In this document: positions 1 through 6,082 of the stretch, one piece after another | How positions within the stretch are numbered: position 1 is the stretch's first letter | Layout: each line of letters begins with the position of its first letter | Assembly: GCA_001412365.1 (NCBI GenBank) | Contig: LKUE01000418.1 | Span: 1 to 6,098 of the forward strand | From: Desulfuromonas sp. SDB | GTDB taxonomy: Bacteria; SDB-A | DNA length: 6,098 nucleotides | Direction of reading: 5' to 3' | Position numbers and translations under genes: made by a program | The notes under the pieces: model-generated | Databases searched by the model: none | Seen by the model: the letters and a program-made list of their open reading frames with translations, nothing else | What the model was told of the DNA's origin: nothing

Positions 1-140
1 AACCAATTGATTTTCTACTAAATTAAACTTGTAAACAGCAAAACATAAACATTTAAATAAATATTCCGTTCATATTAAATTGTTTATAATTAAGCACTTG
101 TCACTTTTTAAAAAATTAACAAAATAAAAACACGAGGAGA

Positions 141-169
141 TTGCACATAGCTTAAACTTTTTTTATAAT
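141..169 (+). promoter_or_regulatory. Candidate sigma-70-type promoter for the cyclase gene
   Basis: A perfect TATAAT (164-169) lies 17 bases after TTGCAC (141-146), which matches only the first three bases of the TTGACA consensus. Transcription would start near 175-177, giving a very short leader before the AGGAG at 183-187. The region is so AT-rich that a -10 match by chance is easy; a second TATAAT at 85-90 has no good -35 partner. The call rests on spacing and position only. Confidence 0.35.
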
Positions 170-206
170 TAGATTTTAAAACAGGAGACAGTATTAGAAA
201 TCTAAT
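168..206 (+). promoter_or_regulatory. Nine-base inverted repeat flanking the ribosome site and start
   Basis: ATTAGATTT (168-176) and AAATCTAAT (198-206) are perfect reverse complements. They enclose a 21-base loop that contains the AGGAG and the ATT start. The right arm can also pair locally: ATTAG (193-197) with CTAAT (202-206) over a four-base loop. The left arm overlaps the candidate -10 box, so the dyad could be a DNA operator. It could act as an RNA hairpin only if transcription starts further upstream. The arms contain just one G-C pair, so an RNA stem would be weak. Confidence 0.4.
183..195 (+). promoter_or_regulatory. Ribosome binding site AGGAG with ATT as probable start codon
   Basis: AGGAG (183-187) is followed after five bases by ATT (193-195), which is in frame with the cyclase gene. 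No ATG, GTG or TTG occurs in frame between the upstream stop TAA (166-168) and the GTG at 232, and that GTG has no purine-rich site before it. This ribosome site therefore points to initiation at ATT, a rare but known bacterial start codon (infC is the classic case). A G-to-T sequencing error in an original ATG would give the same picture. Confidence 0.6.
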
Positions 207-231
207 CCCGAAGTTAATTGCCGATAAATGG
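193..231 (+). other. Probable N-terminal extension of the cyclase (13 codons)
   Basis: This is an open reading frame in phase with the GTG at 232. It reads (I/M)RNLIPKLIADKW and continues into VNNQFSGEF. Many class III cyclases of the tandem-cyclase type have a short Leu/Pro-rich helix of this sort (a pattern like LxPxLI) directly before the first catalytic strand; soluble adenylyl cyclase has a similar LPDLIV segment. The match suggests that the protein starts here and is 1,276 residues long, not 1,263. The similarity is judged by eye. Confidence 0.6.
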
Positions 232-3200
232 GTGAATAATCAGTTCAGTGGGGAATTTAGCAGCGGGTCCATGTTTGTGGATATCTCCGGATTTACCGCT
301 TTAACCAGGGAGATGATGACCAAGGGCAAGGAAGGCGCTGAATTGATTGCCCAGATTATCAATGAAGTTTTCACCGGGGCAATTCAGGTAATTTATCAAA
401 ATAACTGCTATATCACCACTTTCGGGGGAGATGCATTCAACGCCCTGACCAACTGCTCCCCAAATAAATTTCAAGACCTGGAGAACCTGTTAACTGCAGC
501 CTGTCAAATCAACCGGATCTTCAAGGAAAAACCTCAAGTAGAAAATAAATTCGGCACTTTTCCCCTGTCCGTGAAAATTGGATTATCTTATGGAAAGGTG
601 GAGTGGGGAATAATAAAAAGTAAACAACTAAGTTCTTATTACTTCAAAGGACCAGCTATAGACAGATGTGCAGGTGCGGAGAAAAAATGCTGTTCCCAGG
701 AAATCATATTCGACCAGCATTTTCTGAATAATATCAAAGACAATACAAAAATTGAATACAACCATATATCCGGACAATATTATAAGCTAACCGATTTTAA
801 TCTTCCCCAAAGAGTGCCTGAATTTTCCTATCCGGATATTAATTTAGATATTCAGCAAAATTTCTATCCGTCAAAGTTAATAACTACCAAATTAAGAGGT
901 GAATTCAGGGGAGTTATCAGCTGCTTTATCTCCTTCCTGGATCAGCCGGGTGCAGACCTGTCAATTTCCCGGATTATGGATGAAACCATAAAATATGGAG
1001 GATACTTCAACCGGATTAGTTTCGGAGATAAAGGCGGTTTTCTGCTGGTTTTCTTCGGAGCACCGGTGAGTAGAGAAAACCTGTTCAAACGGGCTGCAGA
1101 TTTTACCCTTTCCATTATGAGGATTAAAGATGCAAAATTGCGAGTTGGAATGACTTATGGAACTGCCTTTACCGGTTTCACCGGCAATGATCACCGGGCT
1201 GAGTACACCGCTCAGGGACAAAAGGTTAACCTGGCCGCCAGATTTATGACTTCTGCTGAATTTCAAGAAATATTAACCGATAATTCAATATATGAAAAAT
1301 TACAGGAAAGCTATGAATTTAAAATAAAACCGTCCAAAAAATTTAAAGGTTATAATCAACCTCTGCCTTTCTACCAGCTGATAAAACCCAAGTCAAAGAC
1401 TATAGATGAACAGCCTGAAGTCAGTTTAGTGGGAAGATTAGATGAAATAAAAAAAATAAATCAAGTAATTGACGGTCCCGGTCAGAAGAGATTTGCCGGT
1501 ATAATCTACGTAGATGGAGAACCGGGTATAGGAAAATCCCGGCTTATCAATGAGGTAAAAATTACCCATCCCCGGGATAAGTTAACTTGGATGAAATTCC
1601 CCTGTGATGAAATTTTAAGAACCAGTTTAAATTCCATTTACACCTTTATTAAAAATTACTTTGAAATATCAGATCAATCCGATCAACAGACTATTCTAGA
1701 TAAATTTGAAGCCAAGATTAATAATCTGACCAGTTCTATTGACGATCAGGAGATATCCCAGGAAATTCAAAGAACTAAACCGATTCTGGCCAGGTTAGCC
1801 GGGATTGATTATCCTCTGGGAATCTTCGCTGATCTGGATGCTAAAGCTATCTATGAAAACACCCTTCATGCTCTTAAAAATTTAATTAAAGCGGAATGTC
1901 TTTTAAAACCGGTAGTCATTGAAATTGAAGATGCCCACTGGATTGATGGTGAATCGGAAAATTTCTTCAGCTTACTTTCCAGGAATATTGGAAATTACCC
2001 TTTAACCATCCTAGCCAGTTGCCGGTTTCTGGATGACGGCAGTCAATATCATCTAAATCTGGACAGCGGTGAACAGATGAGAATTGAATTAAACCGTTTA
2101 GACATGGAAAGTTCCAGACAGATGATTTTAGACATCTATAACACTTCATCAGTGCCTGAAAATACCCTGGGAGAGATTTTCACCAGAAGCGAAGGAAACC
2201 CTTTTTATCTGGAACAAATATCCCTGTATTTAAAAGAGCACAAATTACTGGATCAAAAATTCAATTTAAAATCCACTGATTTTGAACTTCCTTCGGACAT
2301 CAACTCTATCATCATATCCAGAATTGACCGTTTGACCCAGCAGTTACAGGAAGTGGTTAAAACTGCATCCGTGCTGGGAAGAGAATTTGCAGTGAAAGTC
2401 CTGGCTGAAATGCTAAATTTACAACCGTTGGAACCTTATCTGGATGACGGAGAAAAGCAGTTGATCTGGTCTCATATTACCGAACTGCGTTATATATTCA
2501 AGCATGCCCTGATCAGAGAAAGCGTATATCAGATGCAGTTGAAAGACCGTTTGAGAAATCTTCACCAATTAGCTGCTCAAACAATTGAACAGGTTTTTCC
2601 GGATTCACTGGATTCTCATTATGCCGAGTTAGCTCAGCATTATCAAAAAGCGGAAGATACTGAAAATGCAGTTAAATACCTTAAAAAGGCAGCTAGATTT
2701 GCTCATGAAAATTACAAGCTGGATGAAGAAAAAAAGATGTATATTGACCTTCTTAAATACTCACTATCTATGGAGGACGAAATACTCATAAGCCAGGAGT
2801 TAGGATTCAATTATCGATTATCTGGAAATTTAAAGGATGCTGAAGCATATTTTTCCAGAGCATTAAAAATTGCTGAACAGCATGATATGGATTATAAAAT
2901 TGCTGATTTATTAATTGACCTAGCTTCAGTGTATAATAGTACTGCGGATTTCGATAAATCTATAAAATATTTAGACAATGCTCATAAAATTAGTGAAAAG
3001 ATAAATGATAAAAAAATAATTGCAAAGATTCTTAAAAATAAAGGTTTATACTACCATTTTCAAAATAATGACCATAAGGCATTGGAATGTTTCCAGCAAG
3101 CGTTGAATATTTATACTGATCTTGAAATGGTCAGCAGCAGGGCAAATTGCCTTGCAGATATTGGTATTTTTTGTGGATATATAATTGGTTTGGATAAAGT

Positions 3201-4023
3201 GTTGGGATTATTACATGAATCCTTAGAGATTTATAAACAGGAAAGAGATCTGATTGGACAAAGTAGGAGTTACTCTAATATCGGCTTGACCTATAAGGAA
3301 GTGTACTTAGATCAAGCAAAATCACTGGAATACTATTTGAAATCAATTGAAATTGATAAAAAAATCGGAAATATCAAATCTCAAATGGTCACTATGAATA
3401 ATGTTGGAGGATTATATATGGAGAAAAAGGAATATAAAACTGCTAAAGCTTATTTTGAAAAATCCTTAGCGATGACCAAAGAAGTTGGCAATTATATTCA
3501 CATGATAAATCCATTGGCTAATTTATCCTCTTACTACCATGCTATGGGAAAATTAGATTTGGCATATGATTACATTGATCAAGCATTAGATATTATCGAA
3601 CGAAAAAATTTTTATTGGTCTTATCAGGATTTTCTAAAACAAAAGATTGAAATTTTGATTGATTCAGATAAATTGGAAGAAGCTGAACAGGTAAATCAAA
3701 AATTATATAAATTCAATCAGCAAAAACATCCTGAAGATTTAGACTATTTTAACATATTACTTACTGCAAAAATTAAAAGTAAGACTAATCCCAATCAATC
3801 CGAAGAACTGTTGAAATCATTGTTGATTAATGAGCTACCAATTCTGCAAGAATCAGATGTTAATTACCAACTCTGGAAAATCACCGGTAAGAAAGAATAT
3901 CGTCTTGCTGCGCTTAACCTTTATCATAAAGTATGTAATGAAGTCATTGACGATTATAAGGACTACAGTCATTACGAAAGATACCAGGAATTAAAAAACT
4001 ACCAGTCAGTTGACCAGGGGTAG
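232..4023 (+). CDS. Tandem class III nucleotidyl cyclase - AAA/STAND ATPase - TPR protein (soluble adenylyl cyclase-like)
   Basis: Probably makes a cyclic nucleotide (cAMP most likely) in the cytosol; no signal peptide or membrane segment is visible. Numbered from the GTG at 232, cyclase domain 1 (about 8-160) has FVDISGFT with D17 and FGGDAF with D67, the two metal-binding aspartates. Domain 2 (about 225-385) has the DKG motif (266-268), EYT (324-326) and VNLAAR with N333 and R337, but no metal aspartates. The ATPase follows (about 396-780): Walker A GEPGIGKS (429-436), Walker B-like VVIEIEDAHW (561-570), and EGNPFYLEQ (654-662). About seven 40-residue TPRs fill about 795-1120, then a helical tail. 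Order and length class match ADCY10-type proteins, though this one is shorter than the human enzyme. The GTG is the first canonical start; real translation probably begins at 193. Base composition becomes much more AT-rich after about 2640. A guanylyl cyclase or an inactive cyclase cannot be excluded. The family call is firm; substrate is inferred. Confidence 0.93.
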   Translation: MNNQFSGEFSSGSMFVDISGFTALTREMMTKGKEGAELIAQIINEVFTGAIQVIYQNNCYITTFGGDAFNALTNCSPNKFQDLENLLTAACQINRIFKEKPQVENKFGTFPLSVKIGLSYGKVEWGIIKSKQLSSYYFKGPAIDRCAGAEKKCCSQEIIFDQHFLNNIKDNTKIEYNHISGQYYKLTDFNLPQRVPEFSYPDINLDIQQNFYPSKLITTKLRGEFRGVISCFISFLDQPGADLSISRIMDETIKYGGYFNRISFGDKGGFLLVFFGAPVSRENLFKRAADFTLSIMRIKDAKLRVGMTYGTAFTGFTGNDHRAEYTAQGQKVNLAARFMTSAEFQEILTDNSIYEKLQESYEFKIKPSKKFKGYNQPLPFYQLIKPKSKTIDEQPEVSLVGRLDEIKKINQVIDGPGQKRFAGIIYVDGEPGIGKSRLINEVKITHPRDKLTWMKFPCDEILRTSLNSIYTFIKNYFEISDQSDQQTILDKFEAKINNLTSSIDDQEISQEIQRTKPILARLAGIDYPLGIFADLDAKAIYENTLHALKNLIKAECLLKPVVIEIEDAHWIDGESENFFSLLSRNIGNYPLTILASCRFLDDGSQYHLNLDSGEQMRIELNRLDMESSRQMILDIYNTSSVPENTLGEIFTRSEGNPFYLEQISLYLKEHKLLDQKFNLKSTDFELPSDINSIIISRIDRLTQQLQEVVKTASVLGREFAVKVLAEMLNLQPLEPYLDDGEKQLIWSHITELRYIFKHALIRESVYQMQLKDRLRNLHQLAAQTIEQVFPDSLDSHYAELAQHYQKAEDTENAVKYLKKAARFAHENYKLDEEKKMYIDLLKYSLSMEDEILISQELGFNYRLSGNLKDAEAYFSRALKIAEQHDMDYKIADLLIDLASVYNSTADFDKSIKYLDNAHKISEKINDKKIIAKILKNKGLYYHFQNNDHKALECFQQALNIYTDLEMVSSRANCLADIGIFCGYIIGLDKVLGLLHESLEIYKQERDLIGQSRSYSNIGLTYKEVYLDQAKSLEYYLKSIEIDKKIGNIKSQMVTMNNVGGLYMEKKEYKTAKAYFEKSLAMTKEVGNYIHMINPLANLSSYYHAMGKLDLAYDYIDQALDIIERKNFYWSYQDFLKQKIEILIDSDKLEEAEQVNQKLYKFNQQKHPEDLDYFNILLTAKIKSKTNPNQSEELLKSLLINELPILQESDVNYQLWKITGKKEYRLAALNLYHKVCNEVIDDYKDYSHYERYQELKNYQSVDQG

Positions 4024-4027
4024 TTTT
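3995..4027. terminator. Bidirectional terminator inside the overlapping gene ends
   Basis: AAAACTACC (3995-4003) pairs perfectly with GGTAGTTTT (4019-4027) across a 15-base loop, which itself can form GTC/GAC (4005-4007 with 4012-4014). On the minus strand the hairpin ends in a run of six T (3998-3993), a good intrinsic terminator for the kinase gene. On the plus strand the run is four T (4024-4027), weaker. It spans both stop codons, and there is no intergenic space for any other terminator. The stem has only three G-C pairs, so strength is uncertain. Confidence 0.55.
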
Positions 4028-5757
4028 AGCTTAAACACACTGCCCACTCCCACTTCAGATTCCACCGAAATTTCACCCTGGTGAAGGTTAACCAGTTTTT
4101 TCACAATGGATAAACCCAAGCCGGTAGTGGTTTCCCCTTCTGTGCCAACTCTTCTGGCCGAAGTGAATTTTTTAAAAATCTCCTCAAGTTGATTTTCAGG
4201 GATGCCAATGCCGGTATCTTTAATTGAAATAAGGACATAATCTGGTTTCTCCGGTGATTCCATTTTTTTCAGTTCTATATCAATTTTACCGTTGCGGGGA
4301 GTGAATTTAACTGCATTGGACATCAGGTTGTGTACAACTTGCCAAAACCGGTTCAAATCAATTTTGCAAACTAAATTTTCAAAACCGGGATTATAATTTA
4401 ATTTTATATCTTTTTTCAATGCCATCTGGGAAAAACTTTTGTAGTATTCAAAAAATACATCCACTATATTTATTTCCTGAAGATCTAAACTAAACCCTTC
4501 CATGTCAATCCGGTTAGCCTCTAGGATATCATCAACCAACAAAAGTGACCGGTTTATATTGTCTTTAATCATGTTAAGGGTTTGAATTACCTCTGTATCC
4601 AGTTTTCGTTTAAAGCTAATCATATCGCACAGGGGTATAATCGAACCAATCGTTCCTTTTAAATCATGGGAGACTATCCTCAGTATTGAATCTTTGGACT
4701 GGTTGAGTTCATTTAATTCTTTGTTTACATTCTCCAGTTCAATTTTCTGCTGTTCGATTTTATCTTTAGCATCTGCCAACTCCACATTCTTCAAACGGTA
4801 TATCTCTGCTTCCCTTTTTTGTACTGCTACTTCAAACTTGGCTTCCATTTCTGCTATTCTCCGGGATGACTTCTCATTGAAAATTGTATCCTTAACTTCA
4901 GTATATATTTTATGATAACTGAGAGCTTGTTGATAATCTTCAAGTTCTTCATAGACATCAGCAAGCTTCTCACTGACACTCATCTTCAAATGATTATTTT
5001 CCATCTGCCCCACTAAGTCCAGTGCTTGATGGTAATAATCCAATGCTTCTTTGTAATTCTCCTGTTCCCGGTTTATTAAACCCATATTGATCAAGGATAT
5101 TGCCAACGCCCTTCGGTCTCCCACTTTTTGCTTGATTTCTAAAGCTCTTTGATAATAATCCAGGGCATTATCCAAATCTCCCATTTCCCGGTAACACTCT
5201 CCAATATTATTGTAAACCATAGCTTCAGATCTTTTTCTGTCCAGTTTTCTGGCTATTTCCAAAGATTTAAATAAATTTTCCAGGGCTTTATCATAATCCT
5301 TAGCCTTCCGGTAAATATTGGATATATTATTCAAGGATTGCTGAATAGCCCTGTGATTATCCATCTCTTTCCTCATCTGTAAAGCTTTCAGCTGATAATC
5401 CAGAGCTTTATCCAATATCATCATTTTACCGTAAACAATTCCCATACCGTCATAGGCAGTGGCAGTATTAGCATCATCCGAACTATTCTGAGCTGCTTCC
5501 TGGAAAAAACTGATGGCAGTATCATATTCCCCAGCTCGGTAATTGATAAAACCAAGTCTTATTTTTGCCAAAGGTACGGAAGCTTGATCATCCAGAGATA
5601 AAGCAAGTTCTAATGCTTTACGGGCGTAGAATTCACCTTTGGACAGATATGACGAATCCTGGCATTTACGGGCAAGCTCCAACAGAGATTCAATCTTCAG
5701 TTGATTATCCGGTAACTGGTTAATATCCAGTTCCAGATCTGTTATTTCCTGTTTCAT
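4006..5757 (-). CDS. Soluble TPR-coupled sensor histidine kinase
   Basis: Predicted cytosolic two-component kinase that autophosphorylates on His364 and would pass phosphate to a response regulator not found here. About six TPRs occupy residues 20-290; the five from 118 on recur at exactly 40 residues (conserved Ala-Leu at 118, 158, 198, 238, 278). A charged coiled coil (about 295-357) leads into HisKA with SHDLKG (363-368). The HATPase_c domain shows the N box around HNLMSNAVKF (476-485), G1 DTGIGIP (514-520), F box IFKKF (527-531) and G2 GLGLS (546-550), all intact. No membrane segment, PAS, HAMP or receiver domain is visible, so input must come through the TPRs. An in-frame TGA at 5766-5764 lies two codons before the ATG, so no longer start is possible; the ribosome site is weak. 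The H box has Gly-Thr where many kinases have Thr-Pro. It overlaps the cyclase gene end by 18 bp. A role linked to the cyclase is only suggested by position. Confidence 0.95.
   Translation of the reverse strand: MKQEITDLELDINQLPDNQLKIESLLELARKCQDSSYLSKGEFYARKALELALSLDDQASVPLAKIRLGFINYRAGEYDTAISFFQEAAQNSSDDANTATAYDGMGIVYGKMMILDKALDYQLKALQMRKEMDNHRAIQQSLNNISNIYRKAKDYDKALENLFKSLEIARKLDRKRSEAMVYNNIGECYREMGDLDNALDYYQRALEIKQKVGDRRALAISLINMGLINREQENYKEALDYYHQALDLVGQMENNHLKMSVSEKLADVYEELEDYQQALSYHKIYTEVKDTIFNEKSSRRIAEMEAKFEVAVQKREAEIYRLKNVELADAKDKIEQQKIELENVNKELNELNQSKDSILRIVSHDLKGTIGSIIPLCDMISFKRKLDTEVIQTLNMIKDNINRSLLLVDDILEANRIDMEGFSLDLQEINIVDVFFEYYKSFSQMALKKDIKLNYNPGFENLVCKIDLNRFWQVVHNLMSNAVKFTPRNGKIDIELKKMESPEKPDYVLISIKDTGIGIPENQLEEIFKKFTSARRVGTEGETTTGLGLSIVKKLVNLHQGEISVESEVGVGSVFKLKLPLVN
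4911..5410 (-). repeat. 120-bp periodic repeat encoding the kinase TPRs
   Basis: At positions 5391, 5271, 5151 and 5031 (plus strand), exactly 120 bases apart, related segments recur; the closest pair reads GATAATAATCCAGGGC and GGTAATAATCCAATGC, and a more diverged copy sits at 4911. Each unit encodes one 40-residue TPR with the pattern ALxxxxxAL. The exact spacing with no indels, and similarity at DNA level, suggest expansion by tandem duplication of one unit. This is part of the kinase gene, not a separate element. Confidence 0.7.
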
Positions 5758-5799
5758 ATTATTTCACTAATTTATTTAAGAAATTCTAAATGTTAAAAG

Positions 5800-5811
5800 T
5801 TGATTAATCAA
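5800..5811. promoter_or_regulatory. Perfect 12-bp palindrome TTGATTAATCAA, possible operator
   Basis: TTGATTAATCAA is a perfect self-complementary 12-mer. It lies immediately downstream of, and by one base overlaps, the candidate -10 of the kinase promoter, covering the predicted transcription start. A repressor dimer bound there would block initiation. No regulator gene is in the window, and I do not assign the site to a known regulon. Confidence 0.4.
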
Positions 5812-5838
5812 TATTAAAAATAATTAAGATTTAGACAA
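5811..5838 (-). promoter_or_regulatory. Candidate promoter for the histidine kinase gene
   Basis: On the minus strand TTGTCT (5838-5833) and TAATAT (5816-5811) match the -35 and -10 consensus hexamers at four of six positions each, with a 16-base spacer. Transcription would begin near 5804, about 46 bases before the ATG. The surrounding DNA is very AT-rich, so the match is suggestive only. Confidence 0.4.
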
Positions 5839-5850
5839 GATTGCTGCATT

Positions 5851-5972
5851 CCATCCCCCCAGCCTGGAGTGTAGTACTCCGAGTTGGGTAAGAATGTTCG
5901 GAGTTGAACTCTGTTTTCACCTGCCATAGCTGGCAGCTGAATCCGCTTTCCGTTATCCCTGGAGTGGGGTGG
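5851..5972. other. Structured, GC-richer intergenic element of unknown function
   Basis: After the AT-rich kinase promoter the composition changes and several complementary segments appear: CCATCCC (5851-5857) with GGGGTGG (5966-5972, one G-T pair) as a possible closing stem; GGAGT/ACTCC (5866-5870, 5876-5880); ACTCCGA/TCGGAGT (5876-5882, 5898-5904), which competes with it; and CTGCCA/TGGCAG (5921-5926, 5931-5936) on a four-base loop. CCTGGAGTG occurs twice (5863-5871, 5958-5966). No long open frame is present. It could be a small RNA, a repeat-family member (REP-like) or a decayed element; I do not recognise it. Confidence 0.45.
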
Positions 5973-6000
5973 TTGGTATTCGTGTTAATTAGTAGTCTTT

Positions 6001-6020
6001 GGCTGTTCTAACGAACAGCT
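6001..6020. other. Hairpin with 7-bp stem and 4-base loop
   Basis: GCTGTTC (6002-6008) and GAACAGC (6013-6019) are perfect complements around TAAC, with a possible extra G-T pair at 6001/6020. It is followed by CCCCA-C-TGGGG (6022-6032), an odd-centred palindrome whose left half can instead pair with AGTGGGG at 5963-5969. No T run follows, so it is not an obvious intrinsic terminator. Confidence 0.5.
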
Positions 6021-6034
6021 CCCCCACTGGGGTT

Positions 6035-6082
6035 ATTGTTAGGTGGTTTATTGTTAATTGATCATTGTTTAATTGTTCATTG
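6035..6082. repeat. Degenerate 14-15 bp tandem repeat (ATTG-spaced)
   Basis: ATTG recurs at 6035, 6050, 6064 and 6079. TTATTGTTA is found at 6033-6041 and 6048-6056. TTAATTGATCATTG (6054-6067) and TTAATTGTTCATTG (6069-6082) differ at one base. The array is AT-rich and non-coding. Confidence 0.55.

Noticed and set aside
85-90. TATAAT as an alternative -10 box
   Set aside because: No acceptable -35 hexamer at 16-18 bases upstream; perfect matches are easy in such AT-rich DNA.
141-155. TTG mini-ORF after GAGGAGA (134-140), possible leader peptide
   Set aside because: It ends after four codons (TTG CAC ATA GCT TAA), its spacing is almost nil, and the TTG is better read as part of a promoter.
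228-239. ATG just before the GTG start
   Set aside because: It is in another frame and reaches TAA after three codons.
961-1266. Open frame of 101 codons on the minus strand
   Set aside because: It lies fully antisense within the second cyclase domain, whose plus-strand frame shows conserved motifs; its translation has no recognisable motif.
1967-2149. Open frame of 60 codons on the minus strand
   Set aside because: Antisense to the ATPase domain, short, no ribosome site or family features.
4694-4915. Open frame of 73 codons on the plus strand with a Ser/Phe-rich hydrophobic product
   Set aside because: It is the antisense of the kinase coiled coil; a Ser/Phe/Leu-rich translation is what reverse reading of Glu/Lys-rich coding DNA gives.
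5894-5929. ATG-started short frame in the right-hand intergenic region
   Set aside because: Eleven codons, no convincing ribosome site, and it runs through predicted hairpin arms.
6035-6082. CRISPR-like array
   Set aside because: Units are only 14-15 bp, degenerate and without spacers; no cas gene in the window.
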